From positions 124,001 through 188,000 of the forward strand of contig NW_026705483.1 of assembly GCF_029867415.1 (NCBI RefSeq): a stretch of DNA of 64,000 nucleotides, in the 5' to 3' direction. Both the position numbers and the translations under genes were made by a program. A model generated the notes under the pieces. It searched no databases. It saw nothing but the letters and a program-made list of their open reading frames with translations, and was not told where the DNA came from. Origin of the DNA: Vicia villosa (lineage: Eukaryota > Streptophyta > Magnoliopsida > Fabales > Fabaceae). Below, in pieces: positions 9,541-20,342 of this stretch (the stretch's first letter is position 1; every line of letters begins with the position of its first letter).

Positions 9541-10860
9541 GGGAATAAAACATACGACTATGTCCCGTTTGGCTACCTACTCACCTTCAAGGTTCAACAC
9601 ATCAAAGGCACCAATCAGTCCAAACATTTTCTTCCAACAAGTGAGGGATGAGATACTCAAGGACAGATTGGCAATAGCAGAATTGAAACTTGACTGGATT
9701 GTTTTCACATAGCTATTTTCCTTTATAAGCACTTTTCAAAGTTTTATGACAAATTCCTACTACTAGGATTTTTTGTCCCCTTGTACTAATTAGCCTATTA
9801 TGGCTCTCTTTCAAAATCAATACAGTTCATGCTCAAAGTCAATGTTTTCACTTTTTCTGTTTTGAACGCGTAAACGTCCCAATGATAATTTTGAATGAAC
9901 ATATGCATTTGAATATGATTGATGTTTATAAGAAAAACAAGAATAGAATTCAGGTAATGTCCCAATCATCTGGACATCATCCCGAAACCAGCAACATGGG
10001 AATATCCCCCCACAGAGTAATCTTCAAGGAGTTATCCCCGGATAAGCAAGGCCCAATTAGTTCCCCAACAGAGATACGTTTCTCAGCAGAATCCTCAATG
10101 AGATCTTTCTCTCCAACAAAATGATTCGAGAAACCTTATTCCCCAGCAGGGCTGTTCAAGATCACTATCCCTAGAAGGTGTGATCCTCCACACCAAGGCT
10201 TGATCAAATAGTGCATCGGAGGATTACGCATCTTTGTTATTCCCAGTCACGGTGCATCAAAATCAGAACCTTCAAAGTTACCTTCATCCCCAAGCGGTAA
10301 TCAAAGACCCCTCAACAGAGCATCCTGGTCCGTAAGGAAGTTCCCCAGCTGAGTATACTCGAACAAGATAGCAAAGATCATCAACGGTCATAATGTCATC
10401 GTTTCCGAAAATAACAAGCAGGGATTTATTTTCCCAACCAGAAGTTTGATACGCTCTAAACTGCATAAGTCATGTCCATACATCATACATCATACGCATA
10501 TTCATACATAGCATATAATGTTTCATGACAAACACATACATAACATGCACGGTTCTCATTCAGGTTGAGAATCTCATCATATACATTACATACATCATGA
10601 CATTGCATGTCACTAACTTGGTTTTTCAGGTGGACGAATATCCTCAGCAAGTTATTCTCAATCACATGCAGTATTCTCCTGGGTTCTGTTCGGACGAGCA
10701 TTCCTCTCAGATATAATCAAACCAAAGATTCATTCTGAAGAGATCTCTCTTTCCAAACAACTTATCAACCCTAAACAAGCAAAGCAGATACGGTCTAATG
10801 GTGACTCATTCTGACGCTTCCAGACTATACCACAGTCGAATAAACAACTTTAAATCCTTC
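9541..10860 (+). other. E1 3' UTR, noncoding
   Basis: No credible gene is present. Four short tRNA-end-like motifs recur: TCCCCCCACAGAG (10005), TTCCCCAACAGAG (10061), TTCCCCAGCAGGG (10139) and TTCCCCAGCTGAG (10341). They resemble the complement of a Tat-type PBS. A CATA/CATAC-rich stretch lies at about 10470-10610. Confidence 0.6.
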
Positions 10861-11200
10861 AGATCTAAGTCGATACCTTGGACGGTTCCTTAATCATGTA
10901 CCTTCAGATCTAAGTCGATACGTTGGACGGTTCCTTAATGATCTACCTACAGATCTAAGTCGATACCTTGGACGGTTCCTAAATGATCTACCTCCAGATC
11001 TAAGTTGATACCTCAGACGGTTCCTTAAAGCAATCAATCTTCAAGATCTAAAAGCAGACACCTCAGACGGTTCCATAACGATCAACATTCAAAATCTAAA
11101 GCGGAAACTTTGGACAGTTCTGTAACGATCAACCTCCAAGATTTAAAACGGTAACCTCGGACGGTTCCGTAACGGTCAACACAGAGATTTAAATCCTTCA
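10861..11200 (+). repeat. E1 45-48 bp tandem repeat in 3' UTR
   Basis: Units begin at 10861, 10906, 10951, 10996, 11044, 11091, 11139 and 11185 (partial). The early units read AGATCTAAGTCGATACC then TTGGACGGTTCC; later units are more diverged. Most units can pair ACC with GGT around a six-base TTGGAC-like loop. In the 11091 unit this becomes AACT/AGTT and in the 11139 unit AACC/GGTT. Confidence 0.85.
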
Positions 11201-11436
11201 TCAAGATATAATCAATGGATTCATTCTGATGAACAAACCATCAACACATTCACTAGATGGCATCTGAAAGCCCGTCTCAGGTAATGTTTTGATCCGCTAA
11301 CGATATTTCTCAAGCCGCATTCAATGCAAATTCCAACATTACTTCCGGTGGAGGTAAGTGCAAATTTTAGGGCATCTAAATATTCAATCATCTTCTACCT
11401 TCAGATTCCAATCGGTCTCTTCAGGTTTAAGAAGAT

Positions 11437-11450
11437 TGAATAGGGGCAAC
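11437..11450 (+). other. E1 polypurine tract
   Basis: GAATAGGGGCAAC ends directly at the TGTTGTACCCC LTR start. Its upstream context, AAGAAGATTGAATAGGGGCA, is shared with A, B and C. Confidence 0.8.
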
Positions 11451-11698
11451 TGTTGTACCCCAAAATTTGCCCGCATCTTTTTTCAAAGAGAAGGTAACGG
11501 ACTTCTGTCTAAAATTTGGAGTTTCATATAATCTTGGATTTTATTTCATAAATATCCTGATTTTATGAATACTCAGTTTTTTAGAATATTCATATACGGT
11601 ATTTTGGTTTGCTGTTGAATTTATTGTTACACAAACGCCAAGTACTGTTTATCACTTCACACATGCTGTTTATTTGAGATTTATTTGCAGATAAATAG
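11451..11698 (+). repeat. E1 3' LTR, first 248 bp
   Basis: It starts TGTTGTACCCCAAAATTTG, similar to the sense start of the LTRs of C (TGTCATACCCCAAAATTTG) and A/B. It stops at 11698, where the Sirevirus LTR begins. The remainder of this LTR is not found in the window. Confidence 0.75.
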
Positions 11699-12840
11699 TG
11701 AAGGATAGAAAAACACTTAGAAAGTGGGGGTTTGAATAAGTGTAGCTTTAAAACTTGTAAGATAAAAACAATTTGCACAATGATTTTTATCCTGGTTCGT
11801 TGTTAACTAAACTACTCCAGTCCACCCCCTTGGAGTGATTTACCTCACCTGAGGATTTAATCCACTAATCACACTTGATTACAATGGTTTTCCACTTAGA
11901 CAACTGCTAAGTCTTCTAGAGTATCCTGATCACTCTAGGAACAAACTGCTTAGATAACTTCTAAGACTTGTTAGAGTATACTGATCAACAACCTGATCAC
12001 TCTAGTTCTTACAACTTAATGTAAACAAATTCTTTTAAGAGTTACAATGCTTCTTATAAAGCTATTATCACAACTGTGATTTTCTCTTAAGTTTAAGCTT
12101 AAATCTCACTAAGATATTACAACAGCAATGTAGTGAGCTTGATGATGAAGTTTGAGAGCTTTTGAATTTGACAACGTTTCTGTATAATGCGCAAGTGTTG
12201 TAATTCGTAAGTTGTGTGTGTAACCTTGCTTCTCATCAGAACTTCATATTTATAGGCACTTGAGAAGATGACCGTTGGGAGCATTTAATGCTTTGCGTAT
12301 TCCGTACAGCATTGCATTTAATGTTTCACTCTTTTGTCAACTACCTCGAGCCTTGTTTTCGCTGTGTCTACTGACGTTGCCTTTAATAGCTTCTAAAGTT
12401 CCTTTTGTCAGTCAAAGTAGCCTGCCAGTCTAGTACTTTCTTCTGATCTGATGTTTGTGTAAACAACGTTTGAATGACATCAGAGTCAAACAGCTTGGTG
12501 CAGAGCATCTTCTTGTCTTCTGACCTTGAAGTGCTTCTGAGCGTGATACCATGAGAACTTCAGTGCTTCTGCTTCTGATCTCAAGTTCTTCTGATGCTTC
12601 CATAGACCCATGTTCTGATTCTGCTTGACCATCTTCTGATGTCTTGCCAGACCATGTTCAGATGTTGCATGCTGAACCTTCTGAGTCAGTGCTTCTTGCG
12701 CTGATTTTGTGCATACTCTTTATATAATTCCTGAAATGGAAATTGCATAGTATTAGAGTACCACATTATCTCATACAAAATTCATATGCTTGTTATCATC
12801 AAAACTAAGATTATTGATCAGAACAAATCTTGTTCTAACA
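11699..12840 (-). repeat. Sirevirus 3' LTR
   Basis: In sense it starts TGTTAGAACAAG at 12840, directly after the polypurine tract, and ends CTATCCTTCA at 11699, about 1142 bp. The sense start contains a hairpin AGAACAA-GAT-TTGTTCT. The left boundary is inferred from the TG/CA rule, since no second LTR is present to compare. The right half contains repeated CTTCTGA-type motifs shared with the rest of the element. Confidence 0.7.
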
Positions 12841-13752
12841 ATCTCCCCCTTTTTGATGATGACAAAAACATACATAAATGATATGAATTTACGATCAGAA
12901 TATCAGACGGATAAAGACAATTACACAGCTATAGCATAAGCATATAAACATAGTGTGTGAACATGTCTCCCCCTGAGATAAATAATCTCCCCCTGAGATA
13001 AATAATCTCCCCCTGAAATAAATACTAGAAGAATTTTATTAATAAAAGACTTCCCTAAGTATTTCAGTTGAGACGTTCACATATGCTTAGATCTTCAGAA
13101 CATTCACAGCTTCTGATTCTTGCTTCCATAGGACAGCTTCAGAACTTGAATTTCTTCGATCTTCAGAATATTCATAGCTTCTGATTCTTGCTTCCATTGG
13201 ACAGCTTCAGAGCTTGAATTTCTTCTTGAGTCATTGCATGCTAGATTGTATCAGAACATTGTTGAATGTACCAAAGCATCATCAGAGCATCTTTACATCC
13301 TGAAATGTTACAGAACAAACTAAACGACAAAAGTCAGCATGAATGAATCAGAACATAAAATATGTATCAGAACATATAATTATGTATCAGAGCACACAAA
13401 CATAATGTTGTAGAGCATATTTTGTAACTAAAAACATGCATCAGAACATATAAGAAATAAGAATGTGTTAGAGCATATTCTATCATTTGAATATCAGAAC
13501 ATTCTTCCTTCTTGCTTCTGATCTTGAAGCTTTGTAGCATTCAGCTTGCTTCAAGTTCCATGAGCTTGTTTCTATACAGAATTGCTTTTCCCCATGTCTC
13601 TGCTTCTTATGTTGAGCTTTAAAGAGGATCTTCAATTCCTGCAAAACAACACTCAAAGACATAGAACTTTGCAAGTTCTGTTAGAAATGTGAAGCCTTTC
13701 TCCCAGCAACTGATAAAATAAATCAGATCATTTATCACATTTTTCTCCCCCT
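12841..13752 (-). other. Multiple polypurine tracts of the Sirevirus
   Basis: The motif AGGGGGAGA (sense) occurs at 12842-12850 next to the LTR, three times as a 20-bp tandem at 12966-12974, 12986-12994 and 13006-13014, and again at 13744-13752. Multiple polypurine tracts upstream of the 3' LTR are described for Sireviruses. Between them the sequence is noncoding and rich in CAGAAC/TTCTGA words. Confidence 0.75.
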
Positions 13753-13932
13753 TTTTGTCATAACATCAAAAACATAAAAGATTCAGATGAAAAAACAAGA
13801 CAAACATTAGAAGAAAAGGATAATTTCATTGATAGCACAGGAAAAAGATTGTCAGAAGTACAAGAGGGCAAGGGAAGATGCATAGAAAAACAGATGCAGC
13901 AAAACAAAAGAAAACAATCGAAGACTCAATGA

Positions 13933-16413
13933 CTAAGATGACCCTAGTTTTGACATGATCTTGGCCAGCATATCATGAATCCCATTGTTGCTCTCATTCT
14001 GCCTCTCCAAGAAAGCACGAAACTCAGTGTTGATTGATCTCTGCTCATCCTGGTTCTTCTGAATCACTTCCAGAGTCCTTGCGAGACGAGAAGGTTCATC
14101 AGAAGAAGCTTCACAACTTCTTTCCAGAGGGATGGCATTCTGATCCGTAGCTTCAATAGTCAGATCATTTGCAGGATTTTCCTCAACAGGAATGGTTTCA
14201 GCAACATGATCTTCAGCATCTGCTTCTCCCATAGAAGCATCTCCATACTCTGCAGCAGGAACCTCAGAATCTCCATTCTTAAGAGCCTGAAGAATGGCAG
14301 CCAGATTCCTAGGAGCAGAAGGACCTTCAACTTCTGGCGGGTCAACAACTTCTGGAATGACCAAGCTTGGATCTTCCTCAGAAGGATTTTCCCTCAGAAA
14401 TTCAAAGAGAGTCCTGAAGTCTCCAATCAGAACAGCATATTGAGGTCTCCAGACCACAATCTCCCTGCAAGGGTTAGCTTCCATTGCAGCAGCAATTCTT
14501 GCTTCTTCCAGCTCATCCACAAACCTCTTCTCCTCTACAGCTCTCCTGTTTCTGAGGGGATGATAGTAGATATCATTATCACCCTCCAGGAGATAACCAG
14601 CATAACCAGGGGCAGCAGCCACTAGTCTCTTCTGAACTCCCATAGCTCTTACTTGAAAATCCTGGCGAAAGCTTCTCCAGAGGTTTCTTGTAGAAACATC
14701 ATCAAGACCATTGAAGAAAGCATCCTTCAAAAAGTCCAGTCTGCTCACCACTTCATTTCTGAACAACTCCAGGTAGATATGGGGTTCAGGTTCAGGTGGG
14801 TTGAAGGTGAATTTGTAGTCAGGGTAGAGAAGGCAGTATGGGTTGGATTTTCTGGTAGTCAGGGGATGGGGTAGAGAAGGTGGAGGTGCAGTGTTTGAAG
14901 AAGATGGGATATATGTGGGGATGATTGAGGAGGAAGGAATATTTGTGATTGGAGTAGGTGAGGATGGAATAATTATGATGGGGGTTGACGAGGATGGCTT
15001 ATCAGAAGGAGTTGGGGGATGGATATTTAGTCGTGTAGGGTTTAAGACAGGAGTAGAAAGAAAAGGTGGAGGAGGATTTGGTATGGTTAAGGTGTTTTGT
15101 GGTTCAGAAGGAGGAGTAAAAACATGCCTGGAGACACTAGCAGTTCTGGAAGAACGAAAAGAACTTCTTATTTTCTGCTGCTGATATTCTGGAGTGTTCA
15201 CCTTGTCAGGATCATAGGTGACCCTCTGCTTCTTGGCTTTCTTGGCCTCATCTTCTTGAGCATTTCTTTTTAGCCTAGCTTCTTGTTTCTTCAGATCCTT
15301 CTTCTGAAGATCAGCCCGTGAAAGAAGCCCTCTACCACGAATCCACGCAGGATCAATATCAGATTGTTTCCTAACAGAATCTTCCAAGTGGTGCTTGACA
15401 GCCTTGTGAAGTTCTAAATGAAACAAAGTGGCAAAACCTTCAACAGGAACTCTCCTAGACAGAATATATGGAAAGCTTGTACCAACAAAAGATACCTTCT
15501 GGATGAGATCAAGTCTGAATAGATCAACACCGTTGAAGACAGGACCTTGAACAACTCCAAGAAATTGGGACGCTCCAATGGTCCTAATAGAATCCAGCAA
15601 GTTACTTTCAGTCAGAATATCAGAGATCATTCTGGCGAAAGGAATAGTGTTTCTTGGAATATGAGGATACTTCGCCCTTTCTTCCTCTCTAGACTCTACT
15701 ATAGAAGTCTTCAGATTCTCAAACAGAATGTGAGAGATGTTGAGTTCCATCTTTCTGCCAATGTAGAAGAGAGTATACTTGTGATCAGGACTGATGTAGG
15801 CGGAGGAGGAGAATAACTGCTTCCTGTGGTGAAGAGAACCCAGGATAATCTCAGCCAACACTTGATAAAACGGTCTTAAAGTACCAGTTTTATGAGATTC
15901 AATCCCGATAGCATGAGAGATTTGTTGTTCAACCTGAAACCAGTTAACCCTTCTAGGTTGAGGACCGGTGCAACCTTCTTCATCATCCAGGTTGTATAGC
16001 TTCCTGATTAGCTTTTCAGTGATAACAACTTCATGCCCTAGCACAAAGGAAACGATGGCAGTTGGGGTAACCGTTGCATGAACCCAGAAATCCTTCACCA
16101 GTTCAGGATAAATTGGTCCAACCAATCTATCAAGATAGTTTGACCATCCTTGGGCTAATATCCGAGCATCAAATAGGAAACCATTTGCTCTTAGATTATC
16201 GAAGTCCACAGCGGACTCACAGAGAACTTCCAGTTCGTCAGTGGGTATCATGCAAGTCTTCAGAGGGGCATACCCATACTTTCTTAGAAGAATCTGAGTA
16301 GAAGTAAGTCTTTCTGCCGGGCTTGATGAACTTGATGATGAATACATGATGATTTTGCTTGGTTTCAGATCACAAACTAGGGTTTGAAGGAACGAATGCA
16401 AAGAGAGAGACAC
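13933..16413 (-). CDS. Sirevirus env-like (ORF2) protein, 826 aa, intact
   Basis: This long open frame follows pol and precedes the 3' LTR, the position of the envelope-like ORF of SIRE1-type elements. Its function is unproven. Residues 1-270 form a globular region with motifs such as FDARILAQGW and PELVKDFWVHA, typical of plant transposon-protein domains. A basic Lys-rich stretch lies at about 360-400. A Pro/Ser/Thr-rich region with PSSPTP and IPSSS repeats spans about 420-520. An acidic C-terminal third ends in a predicted coiled coil (IQKNQDEQRSINTEFRAF). I see no clear signal peptide; the N-terminus is only weakly hydrophobic. An alternative start is Met23 before a run of Ser. It is the only uninterrupted long gene in this element. 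Whether it encodes a membrane glycoprotein cannot be judged from sequence. Confidence 0.85.
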   Translation of the reverse strand: MSLSLHSFLQTLVCDLKPSKIIMYSSSSSSSPAERLTSTQILLRKYGYAPLKTCMIPTDELEVLCESAVDFDNLRANGFLFDARILAQGWSNYLDRLVGPIYPELVKDFWVHATVTPTAIVSFVLGHEVVITEKLIRKLYNLDDEEGCTGPQPRRVNWFQVEQQISHAIGIESHKTGTLRPFYQVLAEIILGSLHHRKQLFSSSAYISPDHKYTLFYIGRKMELNISHILFENLKTSIVESREEERAKYPHIPRNTIPFARMISDILTESNLLDSIRTIGASQFLGVVQGPVFNGVDLFRLDLIQKVSFVGTSFPYILSRRVPVEGFATLFHLELHKAVKHHLEDSVRKQSDIDPAWIRGRGLLSRADLQKKDLKKQEARLKRNAQEDEAKKAKKQRVTYDPDKVNTPEYQQQKIRSSFRSSRTASVSRHVFTPPSEPQNTLTIPNPPPPFLSTPVLNPTRLNIHPPTPSDKPSSSTPIIIIPSSPTPITNIPSSSIIPTYIPSSSNTAPPPSLPHPLTTRKSNPYCLLYPDYKFTFNPPEPEPHIYLELFRNEVVSRLDFLKDAFFNGLDDVSTRNLWRSFRQDFQVRAMGVQKRLVAAAPGYAGYLLEGDNDIYYHPLRNRRAVEEKRFVDELEEARIAAAMEANPCREIVVWRPQYAVLIGDFRTLFEFLRENPSEEDPSLVIPEVVDPPEVEGPSAPRNLAAILQALKNGDSEVPAAEYGDASMGEADAEDHVAETIPVEENPANDLTIEATDQNAIPLERSCEASSDEPSRLARTLEVIQKNQDEQRSINTEFRAFLERQNESNNGIHDMLAKIMSKLGSS

Positions 16414-16844
16414 ACAAATGGAGAGAGAGAGCGAAAAAGATAAAATGAAGATGAAGCGGGTTATTTAAACGGTTTGAATAAAAGAAAATAAAAAAAAACT
16501 GTTTAAAAAAAATGATTACAAAAAAAAAATGACATCAATATGCATTTAATGAGAAATGACGTTAGGAGAGATAAAATGACAAAATGAAATGATTTGCACA
16601 GTTACCTAGGGCGGCGTCTCCTCAACTGCACGCATGCTTGTCCAAAAATAGTGAACACGTGTTCATTTTCTGGAAATACTGGTGATAGCTGTTTTACTTT
16701 AAAAGAGCTTCTGAATCAACTTAGATAATGAAACGTTAGTAATAACAAAATCAGAACTTCTAATTGATCATTATCAGAACTTCTTATAGCTGCCTAGTCC
16801 TAACACATTTCAGAAGTTATTCATACACAGATCTTCTCATCTTC
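16414..16844 (-). other. Spacer between Sirevirus pol and env-like ORF
   Basis: A noncoding AT-rich spacer of about 430 bp. It includes the GAGAGAGA/CTCTCTCT stretch at about 16405-16430, just upstream of the env-like start, and A-rich runs at 16480-16530. No other gene is seen. Confidence 0.6.
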
Positions 16845-19736
16845 TCATTCTGGGCATAAGTCCATACTGATATTCTTCAGAATGAACTTAAACCTATCTT
16901 CAGCAAGGGGTTTTGTAAAGATATCAGCCCATTGATGGTCTGTATCCACAAAGTTCAAAGAAAGAACACCCTTCTGAACATAGTCCCTACTAAAATGATG
17001 TTTAATCTCAATATGTTTAGCTTTGGAATGTGATATAGGATTCTTAGATAAACATATAGCAGAAGTATTATCACAGAAAATAGGAATGTTACTCTCATAT
17101 ATCTGATAATCTTCTAGCTGACTCTTCATCCATAGAATTTGTGTGCTACACCCAGCAGCAGCAACATATTCTGCTTCTGTTGTTGAGAGAGCTATGGTAG
17201 CTTGCTTCTTGCTGTACCAGGAAATCAGATGACTTCCAAGAAATTGACAGCTTCCTGAAGTACTCTTCCTTTCAATTCTATCTCCAGCATAGTCAGCATC
17301 ACAGAATCCTACTAAGTTGTATTCTTTAGATCTTCTGTAGACTAAACCAACGTTAGTAGTACCTTTCAGATACCTCAGAATTCTCTTAACAGCAGTTAAG
17401 TGAGATTCTCTAGGATCTGATTGGAATCTAGCACACAAACAAACACTGAATAGAATGTCAGGTCTAGAAGCAGTTAAGTATAGAAGAGATCCAATCATAC
17501 CTCTGTACAACTTCTGATCTACCTTCTTACTTACCTCATCCTTACCTAGAACACATGTTGGATGCATAGGAGTTTTGGCTTCTTTGCTTTCAGAAAGATT
17601 AAACTTCTTCAGAAGTTCTTTCACATTCTTCATTTGATGAACATAAGTTCCATCAGAAGTTTGGTTGATTTGAATCCCAAGGAAATACTTGAGTTCACCC
17701 ATCATACTCATTTCAAATTCAGCCTGCATAGACTTAGCAAACTCCTTTCCAAGTGAAGCATTTGATGTTCCAAAGATAATATCATCAACATAAATTTGAC
17801 AAATTAAAATATCCTTCTTAGATGTTTTACAGAAAAGAGTCGTGTCCACTTGTCCTCTAGTGAAACCATTGTCCAGAAGGAAAGAACTTAATCTTTCATA
17901 CCAAGCTCTGGGAGCTTGCTTCAACCCATACAATGATTTCTTAAGTTTGAAAACATGTTCTGGAGACTTAGAGTCTTCAAAATCAGGAGGTTGGTGGACA
18001 CAGACTTCCTCATCTATATAGCCATTTAAGAAGGCACTCTTAACATCCATCTGATACAGAGTGATGTTGTGTTGAGTGGCAAAAGAAATCAATAAGCCAA
18101 GAGATTCTAACCTGGCCACTGGTGCAAAGGTTTCTGTATAGTCAATCCCTTCTTGCTGACTATATCCCTGAGCCATCAGTCTGGCTTTGTTTCTTACCAC
18201 TTCTCCCTTCTCACTGAGCTTGTTTCTGAACACCCACTTTGTACCAATGATTTTGAATCCTTTTGGTCTAGGAACCAAATCCCAAACATCATTCCTTGTA
18301 AACTGATTTAGTTCTTCTTGCATGGCAATTATCCAGTCTGGATCTTCTAGAGCTTGATCAGCAGAAGTTGGCTCGATCAAAGAAACAAGACCTAATTGAC
18401 ATTCTGCATTGTTCTTAAGGAATGCTCTTGTTCTGATAAGATCATCTTTCTTTCCAAGGATCACATCTTCTGAGTGAGCAGAGGTGAGTCTAGAAGATCT
18501 TCTGACTGTTGGCTCTTCAGAAATTATGAGATTCTCTAAAGATGCAGCAACCTGATCTTCTGATTCTTTGCTTCTAAGACTTTCAGCTTTTGGAGCTTTG
18601 CTTCTTGGTTCTACAACTTCTGATATGTCAATATCTATATCTGCAAAATTCTCAAATTGCTTTGGCTTTTCAAGACCAAGCTTATCATCAAACCTGATAT
18701 TGATTGATTCTTCTACAACCAATGTTTCAGTATTGTATACTCTGTAGCCTTTAGAGCGTTCAGAATATCCAAGAAGAAAACATTTTTGTGCCTTAGAATC
18801 AAACTTACCAAGATGATCTTTAGTATTCAGAATAAAACACACACATCCAAAAGGATGAAAATATGAAATGTTGGGCTTTCTGTTCTTCCACAATTCATAA
18901 GGAGTCTTATTTAGAATAGGTCTTATAGAGATTCTATTCTAAATATAACATGCAGTATTTATTGCTTCTGCCCAGAAGTGCTTAGCCATATTTGTCTCAT
19001 TGATCATGGTTCTGGCCATTTCTTGCAGAGTCATATTCTTTCGCTCTACAAATCCATTTTGCTGTGGAGTTCTAGGGCAAGAGAAATCATGGGCAATACC
19101 ATTTTCTTTGAAGAACTCCTCAAAGAATCTGTTCTCAAATTCGCCACCATGATCACTTCTGACCTTTATGATTTTGCACTCCTTCTCAGATTGGATCTGA
19201 GTGCAGAATTCAAAGAACACTGAATGAGACTCATCCTTGTGTTTTAAGAACTTTACCCATGTCCAGCGGCTATAATCATCTACGATGACTAATCCATATT
19301 TCTTCCCTCTGACAGATGTTGTTTTGACTGGGCCAAACAGATCAATGTGCAAGAGTTCTAACGGCCTTGAGGAAGAAACAACATTCTTAGACTTGAATGC
19401 AGGTCTGGAGAACTTGCCCTTCTGACATGCTTCACAAAGAGCATCTGATTTATATTTCAGATTTGGGAGACCTCTGACCAGATTTAGTTTGTTAATCTGA
19501 GAAATCTTTCTCAAACTAGCATGTCCTAATTTTCTGTGCCAGACCCATTGCTCTTCAAAAACAGACATAAGGCAAGTCACCTTCTGCTTCTCAAGATCAG
19601 AAAGATCAATCTTATAAATGTTGTTCTTTCTCTTGCCTGTAAATAGTATTGAGCCATCCTTCTGACTTACAGCCTTGCAAGACTTTTGATTGAAGATTAT
19701 GTCATAGCCATTGTCACTTAATTGACTTATGGACAA
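16845..19736 (-). pseudogene. pol: Sirevirus pol: integrase, reverse transcriptase, RNase H
   Basis: The integrase half (19736-18939) has HRKLGH...CEACQKGK (HHCC finger), then LLHIDLFGP, VRSDHGGEF and the Glu in NGFVERKN. The frame is then stopped by a TAG at 18939-18941 in CYI*NRIS, where the family has Gln, and continues in the same frame. The copia RT core carries WVFRNKLSEKGEVVRNKARLM-type sequence, TETFAPVARL, MDVKSAFLNG and YVDDIIFG. RNase H has GFCDADYAGD and TTEAEYVAAA. The end at 16845 (SMDLCPE) is the usual copia pol C-terminus. This encodes the enzymes for reverse transcription and integration, and the nonsense codon makes it defective. Confidence 0.92.
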
Positions 19737-19798
19737 TAAGTTATGCGCTAATCCTTCTACAAGAAGTACATTAGTTATTGAAGGAGAGTTACCAATAC

Positions 19799-20342
19799 TT
19801 ATGGTTCCAGTCTTCCAGAGTCAATAATCTTGCCCTTCTGATCTCCTCCAAACTTGACTTCTCCACCAGACTTAAACACCAGGTCTTGGAACATAGACCT
19901 TCTTCCCGTCATGTGTCGCGAGCACCCAGAGTCCAGGTACCATGACATTTTGTGCTTTGCCTTCTTTGCTGCTAAGGATATCTGCAACAGAAATTATCTT
20001 CTCCTTAGGTACCCACAATTTCTTGGGTCCTTTCTTGTTAGTTTTCCTCAAGTTCTGATTGAACTTGGGTTTAGCATGATAAGTGACAGGAGGAACAGCA
20101 TGATATTCTTTGGGTTTGTCAGCATGATATCTTTTAGGTTGTGTCACATGCTTCTTGGTGTGTATTGTGTTAAAACTCTGTGCATGTGATGTGAGCTTGA
20201 TATCATGTGAGTGGCCATATTTGAACTGATCATACAATGGCTTGTATGTGATTTTCAAATCATCAACAGGTTCAAATTTATGTGAGGTATCACCCTCATA
20301 GCCAAAGCCAAACCTTTTGTTTCCAGAAACACCATATATCAT
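19799..20342 (-). pseudogene. Sirevirus gag-pol linker and aspartic protease, frameshifted
   Basis: The linker MIYGVSGNKRFGFGYEGD lies in one frame. The protease signature WYLDSGCSRHMTG (about 19910-19945), a copia-type D-S-G active site, lies in another. Frame changes occur at about 19975 and about 19815, after which the frame rejoins that of the integrase. At least two small indels therefore separate these parts. The protease would mature the Gag-Pol polyprotein; this copy cannot. Confidence 0.8.

Larger units (their letters stand above)
4669..11698 (+). mobile_element. E1: 5'-truncated Tat/Ogre-related Ty3/gypsy element
   Basis: Order on the plus strand: linker downstream of protease, intron, RT-RNase H-second RNase H-integrase, a 2-kb 3' UTR, polypurine tract, then the first 248 bp of the 3' LTR (TGTTGTACCCC at 11451). 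The 5' LTR, PBS, ORF1, gag and most of protease are absent. Its LTR start differs from the Ogre A/B LTRs, so it is a separate Tat-lineage family. The 3' LTR is interrupted at 11698 by the Sirevirus LTR. Two in-frame stops make the copy defective. Confidence 0.85.

Noticed and set aside
13483..13674. A 63-residue frame between the Sirevirus env-like ORF and LTR
   Set aside because: It lies in the noncoding region of multiple polypurine tracts and has low-complexity composition.
14843..15184. A Gly-rich 113-residue plus-strand frame
   Set aside because: It is the antisense shadow of the Pro/Ser-rich region of the Sirevirus env-like ORF.
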